Positions 45,374 to 58,900 of a stretch of 64,000 nucleotides of DNA are shown in pieces (within the stretch, counting starts at the first letter, position 1; each line of letters begins with the position of its first letter). The DNA comes from Siphonodentalium dalli. Taxonomy: Eukaryota > Mollusca > Scaphopoda > Gadilida > Siphonodentaliidae. The DNA lies in contig CP136062.1 in the NCBI GenBank assembly GCA_032622095.1, forward strand, positions 129,783,282 to 129,847,281, in the 5' to 3' direction. The notes below the pieces were generated by a model, which was not told the DNA's origin, did no database searches, and was given only the letters and a program-made list of their open reading frames with translations. A program made the translations under genes and the position numbers.

Positions 45374-45932
45374 TCGCGATGAACTCGAAAACGTCCCAAC
45401 CGATTTCGATGAAACTTGGTATGTGGGGGTATTTTCGGCCGGGGACGAACATAGGCATATTAATTTGTCCGTGCGACGTCACCTTGACCTTGAAATCGGG
45501 TCATTTCAAGGTCAAACGCCCGAATATCACGGGATTTCGATGAAACTTGGTATGTGGGGGTACTTTCTTATGGCGAGTCTCATAAGCATATTCATTCGCC
45601 CGTGCGACGTGACCTTGACCTTGAAATCGGGTAACTTCAAGGTCAAATCGCCAATTTTGATGGGATTTCGACGAAATTTGATACGTTGGGTTACTTTTGT
45701 TCACCGATTGTTTTGGACGGGTCCAATCGTGACCCCGACCAGACCTTGACCTTCAAAATGATCAATTCAAGGTCAAATCGGGTAAAACCGGATGGATTTC
45801 GACGGGCACGTTTGTCAGGTACTTTTGTCCGGGCAGTGTTTTGGACTGGTCAAATCGTTACCCCACTTGACCTTGACCTTCAAAATGGACAATTCAAGGT
45901 CAAAGCCCGGACGAAGTCGGGTCACCTTCTAG
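45317..45932 (+). mobile_element. CTATTATATATTTTGG...CCTTCTAG element, tandem-core type
   Basis: Same ends as 6546-7330. The interior is built of ~130-bp repeats, each with GATTTCGATGAAACTTGGTA and a CCTTGACCTTGAAATCGGGT / TTCAAGGTCAA inverted pair (starts near 45402, 45534 and 45663). The 199-codon frame at 45150-45749 is a by-product. Confidence 0.75.
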
Positions 45933-45995
45933 TATATATATATATATATATATATATAAACCACGATATCTACAACACAAATACATCTATATATA

Positions 45996-46037
<42 letters not shown>
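45931..46037. repeat. (TA)n microsatellites
   Basis: TA/AT dinucleotide tracts at 45931-45958 and about 45987-46037, directly abutting the CTAG end of the element. Confidence 0.9.
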
Positions 46038-46038
<1 letters not shown>

Positions 46039-47123
46039 AAATGTGTTTGTTTGTCCCCATATATTACGGAATTTAATGACAAATAATTATATGTAGGCCT
46101 ATAATGTGAAATTCCCAAATATCATGGGATTTTGATGAAATTTGCAGCAGTCAAATCGATCATTTTAGTTGATTGAACGTAAAATTCCCAAAGGGTAGCA
46201 TGTAGGTGATTTCCCCCAGGTGATGGCACTGGGACTGGAGTAAATAAAAATAAGTGAATTTTAAGATTTATTCATGTAATAGCATATAATCATAATGGGA
46301 CATTTGAACAGGCAATTTGATAGGCCTAACATAATACAGATATTAAAGGGATATTCTTGTTTCTGGGCAGTATATAACATTATATAAACTGGAAAGGTAC
46401 CGGTAGTAGTAAGCCATATATGAATTGAATTGGAATTTTATTCAGAGCTCATGACAAGCATAAGCATCACACTTTGCTCAACAATGACAATACAAAGAAC
46501 AAATAACATATTATAATACAATGTTTGGAATTACAGTATCACATAAATTAGATTGCTGAAGATAATATAATATAGTTAAACGTGTTCATGCAGTAGGTAT
46601 ACTCATATGTGATGAAAGGGAGATTACTCTATATAAAACAGAATAAATTAATATTGACTACACAAGGCGACAAGCAACGAGACTATTAAATATTTGAACT
46701 AGGGGCAATCAAGTTATTCAATATATTTAGAATTAAACGGATTTAAGGATGTGTAGTACTAGTAGCTAGTGATTTGATATTAAAATTTAGAGGTATTAGA
46801 AAATATAATATTAAATGCAGCCGGATTAAGTGTCACTATTGCAGAATTGCTCAGTATTCATGATTTAGTGATTTAGTAGATGGTGATCAATTTTAAATGA
46901 ATCATATCTATTTATTGGGAAATTTAGTTATATTTCAAATCTTGATAAAAAGGTGAAATTGTTAAATGAGTATACATTAATGAAATCCACATATTGGATT
47001 ATCTAAAAATAGCCTGTAATGTCAACAGCTAGTGTGACATAATACATACATACACATATACATTAAATTCGCAAATTAAATTTGGCAATTCTAAAACATT
47101 ACCCGAGCCATTTATATATAATA
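46038..47123. other. No feature recognised
   Basis: AT-rich sequence. I see no coding region or defined repeat. Confidence 0.5.
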
Positions 47124-47647
47124 CTAGCCGATGAGCCCGACGTTGTCCGGGCTATTCAAAAACCAAATTTCAAGTCCGGGCTATTCAAAAACCAAATTTC
47201 AAGTCGATAGCTCTACCCGTTTCCGAGATCTCGTCTGCGCATGCGCGAAGCTGGCGTCGCACGGGCTCGGTGACCCGATAAAATTCGCATCCGGGGCAAG
47301 ATACATTCACATAGCAAATTTCAAGTCGATAGCTCCACCCGTTTCCGATATCTCGTCTGCGCATGCGCAAAGCGGGCGCCACACGGGCTCGGCGACTCGA
47401 TCAAATTTGCATCCGGGGCAAAATACATTCACATAGCAAATTTCAAGTCGATAGCTCCACCCGTTTCCGAGATCTCGTCTGCGCATGTGCATTGACCAGG
47501 CGGTCGTCGTTGTCGTATTGGCGAGCCCGTGCGACGCCCGTACCAAGTTTCGTCCCGATCGGTCGAGAATCGTAGATTTGTATTAATGACAGACAGACAG
47601 ACAAACATACATACATACAGACAGAGGTCTTCAAAATATATATGAGA
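47124..47647 (+). mobile_element. CTAGCCGATGAGCCCGACGT element
   Basis: Begins CTAGCCGATGAGCCCGACGT, contains about three ~120-bp repeats each with TTTCAAGTCGATAGCTC and GTCTGCGCATGCGC, and ends in (GACA)n then AGGTCTTCAAAATATATATG. The same organisation recurs at 50901-51402. The frames at 47131-47634 are repeat by-products. Confidence 0.75.
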
Positions 47648-48870
47648 CTAGCTGATGGACCCGGCGTTGCGCGGGTTATTCAATTCCAAATCCAGTGATA
47701 TTTGGGCATTTGACCTTGAAATTGGGCATTTAACCTCCAAGTGACCCCGAATTGAAGGTCAAGATCATACCAGACGCAAACGTCACCTATCCGAAGTTGC
47801 TCCCAAGATCGAAGTATACGTAGGTACCGAGTTTGAGGAAGAGTTGGCAATTTGACCGTTGACCTCCAAGTGCGCCCGATGACCCTAATTTCAAGGTCAA
47901 TGTCACACCAGATCCAAAAGTAACATACCCGAAGTTCGTCCCATGGTTGAAGTATGCCTAGGTACCGAGTTTGATCAAGATCCGTCGATATTTGGCAATT
48001 TGACATTTGACCTCCAATTGACCCGATGACCCCGAGTTCAAGTTCACGCCGGATCGAAACGCCACCTACCCCAAGTTGGTCCCAGGGTCGAAGTATGCCT
48101 AGGTACCGAGTTTGATCAAGATCCGTTGATATTTGGCAATTTGACATTTGACCTCCAATTGACCCGATGACCCCGATTTCAAGTTCACGCCGGATCGAAA
48201 AGCCACCTACCACAAGTTGGTCCCAGGGTCGAAGTATGCCTAGGTACCGAGTTTGATCAAGATCCGTTGATATTTGGCAATTTGACATTTGACCTCCAAT
48301 TGACCCGATGACCCCGATTTCAAGTTCACGCCGGATCGAAAAGCCACCTACCCCAAGTTGGTCCCAGGGTCAAAGTATGCCTAGGTACCGAGTTTGATCA
48401 AGATCCGTCACGCCGGATCGAAACACCACCTGGTCCCACCTGCCCCATGTTACTTCCAAGGTCGAAGTACCCATGTGTACTCGATTTGGTGCAGATCCGC
48501 CGAGATTTGATGATTTGACCTTGATTTGAACTTCAATTGACCCCATTTCAAGGTCAAGGTCACGTCGGACAAACACGCCATATCTCCTATCATACCCGCA
48601 GGGTCGAAGTAGCCTTCGACACCAAATATGGGAGTGATCGGTACTCGATTTGGTGCAGATCCGCCGAGATTTGACAATTTGATCTTGATTTGACCCTGAT
48701 TTTAAGGTCAAGGTCACGTCCGGCGGACATGCCATATGCCCTATGTTACCCGTAGGGTCCAACTACATACGTGTACCAAGTTTGGGGACGATCGGTCCAG
48801 AGACGGCGGACGCAACCCTCCATAAACCCACAGACAGACAGACAAACAGATTTTCACATTTACATAGTAG
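47648..48870 (+). mobile_element. CTAGCTGATGGACCCGGCGT element with 141-bp repeats
   Basis: Starts CTAGCTGATGGACCCGGCGT and ends with GACA repeats plus ACATTTACATAGTAGATA. The interior is mainly a minisatellite: CCTCCAATTGACCCGATGAC recurs at 48011, 48152 and 48293 (exactly 141 bp), with older copies on either side and a second, ~180-bp type from about 48440. The long minus frame 47680-48288 exists because 141 is divisible by three. Confidence 0.8.
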
Positions 48871-49435
48871 ATAATCCGTATTAATTTCAAAGTGAGCCAG
48901 AATTAAAGGGAAGAAACAAACGCTCTTTATATCGTGCAATAATCAGCAATATGACAAACCATGCAATGAATAGAATAGGAAACTAACTATAACCTGCTTA
49001 AAAATATATAGATTTTCGTAGCCCGCAGTTAAGGTGTTAATCTTGTGCAATATTACGTCTATTTTATAATAGCGCCGGTATCGTTTCATCTTGATTCACT
49101 CACTGACGTCACATAATACTACGGTGTGTCTAAATGTAATTTTTACGTCGGCGGATCTTTTGATGTAAAACCCGCGAAAGATTACCACGGGAGATCACTA
49201 TCACGCGCCAAAATCCAGCCTCGTGATTGGTCGATACTATCTGACTGTTCTGACATGCAATGATTCCTGTGATTTCGTCGAGGAAGCAGCCGACTATAAT
49301 TAGCGGTCTAGTCGACAAGATCTCACAAGAAATACCAAGTTGTTACTGTTACAAGTCACGCATAGAAGGACGTCACTTCATTAGCCCTGGTTTAAAGTGG
49401 TTAAACAATACAAGGTACGGACATTATATTATAAA
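48871..49435. other. No feature recognised
   Basis: Short spacer between element clusters, without supported genes. Confidence 0.5.
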
Positions 49436-50155
49436 CTAGAAGGTGACCCGACTTCGTCCGGGCTATTCAAAAACCAAATTTCAAGTCGATTGCTCCACCC
49501 GTTTCCTAGATCTGGTCTGCGCATGCGCGAAGCTGGTGTCGCACGTGCTCGGCGACCCGATAAAATTCGTATCCGGGGCAAGATACATTCACATACCAAA
49601 TTTCAAGTCGATAGCTACACCCGTTTCCGAGATATATAGCCCAATGTCATTTGCGGATACCTCGGCCGGTGATGAGTTAACGCGACACAGTCAAATGCAT
49701 CGGCAGGGTGAGAGTTAACGTAATCTAACTTTATGACCTCTGACGACGTCATAGAAGTTACGCAGTGATTTTATCCTGATAAAAGATCCCCGTACCACTT
49801 GTACCTAATAATTGAGGCAGATAACTAAAACGGATACATACATATTATATATCGTTGGAAAGATGAAGCCACACAGATTCTAACCGTGCAAATTATATGA
49901 CTGGCAATTTATTATTCGCGCTATATCGAATCGATTTGTGAGCACCGAACTGAAATATATTAGCGCAAAAACGGCGTAAAAATAGATTTGACCTCCGCAC
50001 GTGAAAAGTTGACCTCGCACGGACAAATAAATATGCCTATGTTCGTCTCCGGCCGAAAACACATCCAAATACCAAATTTCATCGAAATTGGCTTAGTCGT
50101 TTTGGAGTCCATCGATTTCAAACACACACACAGATCTTTCAAAATATATAATAGA
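49436..50155 (-). mobile_element. CTAGAAGGTGACC element, first 720-bp tandem copy
   Basis: Starts CTAGAAGGTGACCCGACTTC and ends AAAATATATAATAG. The reverse complement of its ends matches 6546-7330. The next 720 bp repeat it almost exactly. Confidence 0.85.
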
Positions 50156-50900
50156 CTAGAAGGTGACCCGACTTCGTCCGGGCTATTCAAAAACCAAATT
50201 TCAAGTCGATTGCTCCACCCGTTTCCTAGATCTGGTCTGCGCATGCGCGAAGCTGGTGTCGCACGTGCTCGGCGACCCGATAAAATTCGTATCCGGGGCA
50301 AGATACATTCACATACCAAATTTCAAGTCGATAGCTACACCCGTTTCCGAGATATATAGCCCAATGTCATTTGCGGATACCTCGGCCGGTGATGAGTTAA
50401 CGCGACACAGTCAAATGCATCGGCAGGGTGAGAGTTAACGTAATCTAACTTTATGATCTCTGACGACGTCATAGAAATTACGCATTGATTTTATCCCGAT
50501 AAAAGCATCGTACCACTTATACCTAATAATTGAGGCAGATAACTAAAACGGATACATACATATTATATATCGTTGGAAAGATGAAGCCACACAGATTCTA
50601 ACCGTGCAAATTATATGACTGGCAATTTATTATTCGCGCTATATCGAATCGATTTGTGAGCACCGAACTGAAATATATTAGCGCAAAAACGGCGTAAAAA
50701 CAGATTTGACCTCCGCACGTGAAAAGTTGACCTCGCACGGACAAATAAATATGCCTATGTTCGTCTCCGGCCGAAAACACATCCAAATACCAAATTTCAT
50801 TGAAATTGGCTTAGTCGTTTTGGAGTCCATCGATTTCAAACACACACACACACAAACAAACACACACACACACACACAGATCTTTCAAAATATATAATAG
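50156..50900 (-). mobile_element. CTAGAAGGTGACC element, second tandem copy
   Basis: Period is exactly 720 bp with scattered substitutions (for example GACCTCTGACG versus GATCTCTGACG) and an expanded CA tract at 50839-50878. Repeat-derived frames at 49880-50897 are not genes. Confidence 0.85.
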
Positions 50901-51402
50901 ACTATGAGCCCGACGTTGTCCGGGCTATTCAAAAACCAAATTTCAAGTCGATAGCTCTACCCGTTTCCGAGATCTGGTCTGCGCATGCGCGAAGCTGGCG
51001 TCGCACGGGCTCGTTGACCCGATAAAATTCGTATCCGGGGCAAGATACATTCACATAGCACATTTCAAGTCGGTAGCTCCACCCGTTTCCGAGATCTCGC
51101 TGCGCATGCGCGAATCTGGCGTCGCACGGGCTCGGCGACCCGATAAAATTCGTATTCGGGGCAAGATACATTCACATACCAAATTTCAAGTCGATAGCTC
51201 CACCCGTTTCCGAGATCTCGTCTGCGCATGCGCTGCACGGGCGTCGCACGGGCTCGCCAATACGACAACGACCACCGCCTGGTCAAACTACACACACGTA
51301 CCAAGTTTCGTCCCGATCGGTCGAGAATCGTAGATTTGTATTAATGACAGACAGACAGACAGACAGACAAACAAACAGAGGTCTTCAAAATATATATGAG
51401 AT
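50901..51402 (+). mobile_element. GAGCCCGACGTTGTCC element, second copy
   Basis: Same organisation as 47124-47647 (TTTCAAGTCG...GCGCATGCGC repeats, (GACA)n, AGGTCTTCAAAATATATATG), joined head to tail to the preceding element. (GACA)n lies at 51344-51370. Confidence 0.75.
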
Positions 51403-52704
51403 AACAGTTAGGTCTACATGTATTTAAATTAAATCTGACTTTTTGGCCGAAATACCACAAAAAAATCACAATGAATATCAATTTTGTATCAATTTGATCA
51501 CAAAACGAGCATAAAAAACAACAAATAATTAATACCATTAAAATACCATTGGTTCTCCCTCATGTATGTACTAGTAGGTTATTTGTGGCCAAATTGTGGG
51601 AAATGCCCATTTTTCTCGAAAAAATGCCCCTTTTTTGGAGGCTGTCTGCCCTCAGTCGGATGCTTCCAATATACACAATAAATAGTCAATTTTAATTTGA
51701 AAAATTGCCACTCTGGCAGTTCTGGAAGTATTTATGGGCCTTGAAATTAATAGAATAAATGGTTTATGTTGATCAACCTAACATGTATGATTAAATTCTA
51801 ATGATTATGCATGTATGATGACTATATTCTAATATGAAAATGAATTTACATGATGTGTCTATTTAAAGCCCCATAACTACTTTGTGAGTGTCAAATTTTC
51901 CAATTATACTTTGCTATGGATTGTGTATTGTTTTACATGAGAACACCCTGAACACGCATACAGACATGACCATTCTTTGGTCTAAACATGATAAAAACAC
52001 GAAATAATACAAGTTTACTATAACAAAGTTAGTGTCGAATCTTTGGCTGCATGATGCTATTTATAAACATTATTTTACGTTGTTCTGCAAAATAAGTATG
52101 TCCGCAAAATAAGTCAACATTTTAGTGATGAATGCACTGACTGTGTAAACAGATCATGAACTCGGATCCGGAATTTAATAAGTCAGAAAACAAATAAAAA
52201 TATTTGGGACTTCTGTGTGGAAAGAATGTGAAAGAATTTAGCTCTGAATTAATAGTGCACAACAATGTGTAGCACGTTAAATATCCCTACTATGACGAAG
52301 AAGTCATGGGTTCGGCAAAAAACTTAGAAACATTAGTTGATAAATTCCTGCAGTAGTTGGTCGCTTAGTCGGCAACTAGATACAGATATCTGAACAAATT
52401 TAACCCAAACATTTCCAATCTGAAAACGCTCTTTATATAAACTAAGTTCTAAGCGCCATATCATATATATGATGTATACACTTATTGACTTATTTTGCAA
52501 TGTACATATTTTACAAAACACCGGAATTTAACATAATTCTATTTGAGCTGGTGGGTTATTTTGGTTTAGGCCCCTCAAAAAGGATTACTAGTTTATCATA
52601 GGTTTTTTTTTTCAGGGGAGGGGCGGGAGGGACATTTGTTTTTTGTTTTGTGATTGATAAGGTAAAAAAAGCGTAAGATATAACTACTTTCACAAAACTC
52701 ATGT
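51403..52704. other. Intergenic sequence downstream of the right-hand gene
   Basis: AT-rich, with no supported coding region. It includes the short palindromic word CGCTCTTTAT near 52430 that also occurs at 48920 and in the MITE at 17477. Confidence 0.4.
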
Positions 52705-52710
52705 TTTATT
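52705..52710 (-). promoter_or_regulatory. Polyadenylation signal AATAAA
   Basis: AATAAA on the minus strand, 24 bp past the stop codon of the terminal exon, is at a suitable distance for 3' end formation of the right-hand gene. Confidence 0.6.
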
Positions 52711-52734
52711 CCAATCTATTTCGGCAAAATCTAG

Positions 52735-52928
52735 TTATCTTCTTTTCAACAGGAGTCCTTTCCCTCTGCAAGCTGTGCATATTGGGTAAGATCTTTCATC
52801 CAATGATTCCAGGTCATGTTCTGTTCCACAATGTATACATATTCTATCATTAGCCACACTATACCAATTCAGCAATTCCATTTTCGTTAAATGTCCGCGA
52901 TTTCCGCGATTTCCGAGCAGAATTTCAA
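52735..52928 (-). CDS. Terminal exon with Cys4 zinc-ribbon-like motif
   Basis: After a phase-1 acceptor (ACTTATAAAG) it reads EILLGNRGNRGHLTKMELLN, WYSVANDRICIHCGTEHD and ERSYPICTACRGKGLLLKRR, then TAA. The cysteines are spaced C-x2-C-x16-C-x2-C. The basic tail GLLLKRR ends the protein. GNRGNRG comes from a local 10-base repeat. The acceptor lacks a strong pyrimidine tract, the weakest splice call in the model. Confidence 0.6.
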
Positions 52929-55900
52929 CTTTATAAGTCTATAAACTCAATATCTTGGTGGAATGATACTGTCATAGGTATAAAATATGTATTCTCAACT
53001 GTTCTCAACAGAAAAAACATCATTTGTTTATTGTAAGCTTTCATGTATGTCCTTGTTTATTGGTATTCTGGAGAAATAAAAAACAAAAATTAATAGGCAC
53101 GGGAGGAGTTTAAAGATAGACAACCTGTTCGTGGAGGGGGGTGAACAAAAATAAAAAATATTTGTGGAAAGCCAGATTATTATTTAGACGGATGTAGGGT
53201 GCTAAATTATTAGATTTGAGTCGAGAAACCCACATGGGATAGGCTTCCATCGCGAAAAAAAAAATCTAAATTGTTTAGAAATTTACTCAAAAATAATTTA
53301 TTGCTGCCAGCAATAAATTATTTGTGCAAATTTTTTATATAATTTTTGTTTTTTTTCTCGATGGAAGCATATCCCATGTGGGTTTCTCGACTCAAATCTA
53401 ATAATTTAGCACCCTGCATCCGTCTAGATAATAATCTGGGTATATCACATGAACCCCCCCCCCCCCCCCCCCGAAATATTATTAAAAAATCCATGTCATA
53501 TTTATCGATATGCGCAACTAGTGTATTATTCGATCAACGGCGAATTACATTACATTCATGCGCAGGTTTACTCATATTGCATTCAAATCAATTATGTCGG
53601 CAATCATCTAATCGTGACGCGATAATTTATCGATCGATACTAATTATCTACGACAAAGTAAACAACGATAATAGTGGGCGCACTCGAGGAAAATATGCGC
53701 TGTCAACTGTTTAACGTTCACGCCCAATTTTGTCGTTTTCCCGTTAGCGCGGAAAGGGACTACGTTTTTGGTTAGGCGATCAACGGCGGAAGGTTTCAAT
53801 GCGTGATGCGTCAGTCAGACCGATAAATTGTGTTCATTTAGCGTTTTCTTAAGAATAATTTAAATTGTTTAAAGTTCTAAAAGTTGATAAAACACATGAT
53901 TTATTCATGTGATATACAGGATCTTCGACTCGTTGTGTTTGTATATCATATTTTATGAAATTCGTTTGATTAATTTGATTCACAACTCGTCTGCGACTCG
54001 TTGTGAATCAAATTAATCAAACTCATTTAATAAAATATGATATACAAACACAACTCGTGGGAGATCCTCTATTTCCACAAATATTTTTTATTTTTGTTCA
54101 CCCCCCTCCACGAACAGGTTGTCTATCTTTAAAGGGGCATTCTATCTTCGACACAAAAAAACTTTTTTTCTACAATCAATTCAGTGGCAAAAAACAATAA
54201 TTTTGGTATATACGACGGGTTAGAGTCTTCCATAATTGCCCAAATATGATCGGTTAATGTTTTGTTTATAAATTCCAAATAAGTACATATAGGACTTATT
54301 TGAAAGTTTGTTTACCTTTTCCACTTTCAAACTGTTAACAGTTGAAAGTAAACAAACTTTCATGTTTATCGGAACCCCAGGTTATGCGTGTACATGTTGG
54401 AATGATATAACTTTCGAGTCGGAATTGTTTGGTAGCAAGAATTCAGTAGGAATTTTCCAAGTTGTAAAGTTCATTGTGTCGTTTTTTCGAGTCGGAATTG
54501 TTTGGTTCCATGATTTCAGTTGGAATTTCCTCGACTTTAATTGGATATTTGTAGGTAGTAATATGTATTATTTCACCGAATACACTGATAACATTCTTAC
54601 CTTTGATATGGCCAATATCGGCTTTCTTTGTTGCAGGTTCAACAACATTACCTGTAAAAATTTAATCAATTTTATTGGAAAGTATTTTTCAGATGGAATC
54701 AGGTTGTATGCAAAAATATATTTTCGTGCAAATGGGACAATATAACACTACTTAATTGTTTACAAAATCTGATCTCTATAGCCTGATACCAAGATGCCAC
54801 AATTATAGCACATTAAATTTCTCAATTGCTAAAAGCGCTACTGTAGTTAAAGGGGCATTCTGGACACAGTTTGATATATGTGAATTTTTTCACGGATGAT
54901 GACATTGACATGTAGACGCATTAGCGTTTGGCTTATAGCCATATTTGGAAAGGGGCCACAATTCGGAAATGAAACGAATTGGAAAATTGACATTTACTAG
55001 ATCGTACCAATTTTCCCAAATTTCTACATTTTAAATGACGATTATAACTACCCACCAAGACAGGACATGAAATATTGATGATAAATCACACAATTGGGTA
55101 TCCAGTTATAAACGTTGCAATTACATTTGTTTCACTTTGAGATTTCAACAGCTTATATAGTCCCTCAGACTCCAACATATCCATAAGTTAAAGGGGCATT
55201 CTGAACTCTACACAAGACAACTTTTGTTCTATAAGTCATTCGGTGACAAAAACCAAACAGTTTGATATATACAGCGGGTCAGAGTTTTGCATAATTACCG
55301 AAATATGATCGGTTAACATTATCAGCAAAACATTAACCGATCATATTTTGGTAATTATGCAAAACTCTGACCCGCTGTATATATCAAACTGATTGGTTTT
55401 TGTCGAGTCAAGAATGCCAGTTTAACATGAAGCAATATTTTCAGGTCCCTAGTTTGCATGCAAATCTTAATATTTTTCATTCAATACATTATTTGCTTAT
55501 TGTTAAAATAAATATTATTGGAATAAATTTAGTTACCTAAGAACTGTTGTTCGATGTTATCAAGCACATTTAGCAGATTTCGATCATCTGGAAATATTCA
55601 TAATAAAAATGTATAATAATTATCTCATCACAGTGGCTATAGCTAAGGCTTCGATTGTCTCTCTGTAAAGAAAAATCTATGTATTTACTGTTACAAATTG
55701 ATGATATACTTTTCATCAAATTCAACCAGCTCCACAGATAGATAGATCTACCACATGACCAAATATACTGATTATACTGAAACCTCTGGTTGAAAATATG
55801 CGGTAAATTTATTTCAAAAGCCATTTAATATAATATGTACCAGATTTTATTCGAATTTTGATTATTCACAGGGCCCTATTAGATATAAATATAATGTAAT

Positions 55901-58900
55901 AATTTTAAAAGCTTAACACTTGTATGGGACCATGTGTCAATTATGTAACCAATTATTTAAATAGGATGGAGGAACTATGAAAATATGATACATTTAAATA
56001 TAATTTACACCTGGTGCAAATGCAGTTTTTCCGTTTACATGCGCACGAAATCTCAATTTGAACAGGTATAAACCGATTTGCACTATAACTCCAGAGTAGT
56101 CCGAGATTCCTCTGACTGTATACTGGGTCTCATATGTGTATACAGTCAGCGTGACATGTTTACATATGTGAAGAAATTTAGAGAACCATGCAACTACCAT
56201 TGTTTTTATTGAAAAATAAACCTTATTCCATACATTCTCATCATAACCAAACTAATATCAACGATAGAGGGATTATTAATAGTCATTTTGACACCAACAT
56301 TAAGACAAACAGTGCAACATTCCCCATTTTAGTACAATATTAACCGTGTTTTGTTATTGTTTTCAAGCGACATAATATATTCATGACGCCAGATTCAGTG
56401 ACAAGATTTGCTTATTACGGCGTTTTCATTGGGTGTGTGTGTGAATTCTGTGACGTCGGATGAATTATATTAATTCGTACAATTTCGTAAACAAAGACAA
56501 AAATGTATCAATGACATCCACTAAATGGTCTATAACTTTACAAATGTTGATGGGGGGCCCCCGTCAGTGTAATTGGTATCAAATTGTCGGGGAAAATGTG
56601 TCGCTTTCTACATGTGTCAGTTGTTTTATTGAAATGTTTAATATATCCCCGTAAAACGACCCCGCACCTCCAGAGGTGTGGAACCCCAAAAATACTGACC
56701 ATTACGACATATTGGAGGTATCTCTGACCCTAGCCCAGAATCAAGATATAGAAGATAGGATCAGAGGAAACTCGGACTAACTCCAGAGGTGGTGTAAACT
56801 TTGCAAAACCGCACGGGGTGCTAATTATTTGTACCCCGTACAAATATTGATTACCCGTTTACATAGTCCGAGTTTCCTCTGACCTATCTTCTATATTTTT
56901 ATTCTGGGATAGGGTCAGAGACACCTCCCATATACTCCAATGGAAAAAATGTTTGGGTTTCCACACCTCTCGAGGTGTGGATCGTTTTACGGAAACATAT
57001 TAAAACTATTAATAAGGCCATACAAAATTGAATGTTTGTTTTTTTTGGGGATGAAATTTACTATTATATTTGAGGAAATATTAGGTCATATTATTGCTCA
57101 TTTGCTTACCCCATAAATATATAACATCATCACAATCTAAGGGAGTTGTAGTATAGAATAGACTCCAATAAAACTTCCATTTTTAATTGTCATATGGCAT
57201 TAATTTATAATGAACTTAACTCATTTGAAATAAATGAATATTTTGCGATGCTACAATGTATTAAACGAAACATGCCTAACATGGATATGGCACCCATAAC
57301 AAAATATGGTCATGCTATTATTCTCCATAGCAAAGCTGTATATTCAGTCTAGGGGATGAATTAGGACAACTTCAACCTTACTGATGGCTGCATGAGGCTT
57401 TGTGAAGTAATGACATTGAGCAAATCAGTGTTGTTGTTGACATTGTTTTCTTCTGATGATGAATCTCAATAAAAATGTTATGGGTCAGTTTGATTAGCAG
57501 TACGGTAACAAACTATTACAGACATCTCTTTAGTTTAGGCCTAGTTGCATGCACATGAAAGCGTGTTAACAGATAGATGTGTCACCATATGTCTGGAAAG
57601 ACATGTAGTACATGATTGTATCTACCATCAACCATTCCGTTGTAACTTGGATCCCTTTCGGCATTCGTTCGGCCTAGTGGGATGCGACCAACGTAAAATC
57701 ATGTACTATCTGACCAACAACATGGCAGCTAATAATGCTTACTTCTATATGCATAACACATGCTTCACTTTCCATATGGTCTTGCTCCAACTGGACTGAT
57801 ATCAGCTGTTGTATACACTTTGATATACTTGGATAGACTAACTACAGTACATATGTGTACACACCCATATGTTTTTCTTCTCTATTTCAACATAAGGCTC
57901 AACCTAGGAGGGTGACTAGGGTGAATGTCACCCTACTGATGATTTGGGATGCCATTATGCATGATATAATGAAGAAAATATTTTTTGAAGAAAAACAAAA
58001 ATTGAATTTTTTTTTTTTTGAAAAAAAAAAATCTCAAAAAAAAAAGTTTACGGTCGGCGGCTTAAAATAGGGTCGGTCGGGACAGCGGAAACAAAGCTAT
58101 TATTTTGTATGGCCTAAAACAAATAAGCCATATTGAAAGACACACCCTTTCCCGACAATTCGATACCAATTATACGATTGAGTGATCAGAATTAACATAC
58201 AATAAATATATACACACCAGTCACACTGTCTGGATCCGCTGCTGATTCCGGCTCAACCACTGAAATATTTGAGATGCATTTCAAATTTTCAGTAGAAATA
58301 ATCTAATTATTGGCAACATGTCTATGCATGGTTATAGCAATGACTTAATGTAACGATACACTTTCGTATGGGATTTTCCCTGATGGTTTAATAAAGCAAC
58401 AATTCTAGAAATCTTTTTGAGAAAACTCTGGACAATCAATGATATGATTGGAAAATTGATTTGACATACAATAAATATATACACACTTTCGTATGGAATT
58501 TTCCCTGATGTTAGTATAGCAACAATTATAGAGATCTTTTTGAGAAAACTCTTTGGACATCAATCATATGAATGGAAATGATTTGACATACAATAAATAT
58601 ATACACACCAGTCACACTGTCTAGATCCGCTGCTGATTCTGGCTCAACCACTGAAATATTTGAGATGCATTTCAAATTTTCAGTAGAAATAATCTAATTA
58701 TTGGCAACATGTCTATGCATGGTTATAGCAATGACTTAATGTAACAAGAGATACACTTTCGTATGGGATTTTCCCGGATGGTTTAATAAAGCAACAATTC
58801 TAGAAATCTTTTTGAGAAAACTCTGGACAATCAATGATATGATTGGAAAATTGATTTGACATACAATAAATATATGCACACTGATGGTTTAGTATAGGCT

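Noticed and set aside
45150..45749. 199-codon plus-strand open frame
   Set aside because: Begins in AT-rich spacer, crosses TA and GT microsatellites and then the core repeats of a non-autonomous element.
47680..48288. 202-codon minus-strand open frame, the longest in the window
   Set aside because: It is a 47-residue periodic translation of the 141-bp minisatellite, with no domain and no start context.
57382..57452. Candidate 71-bp minus-strand exon (NNTDLLNVITSQSLMQPS)
   Set aside because: It has acceptor- and donor-like edges but leaves the frame in phase 0, which does not fit the flanking phase-1 exons.
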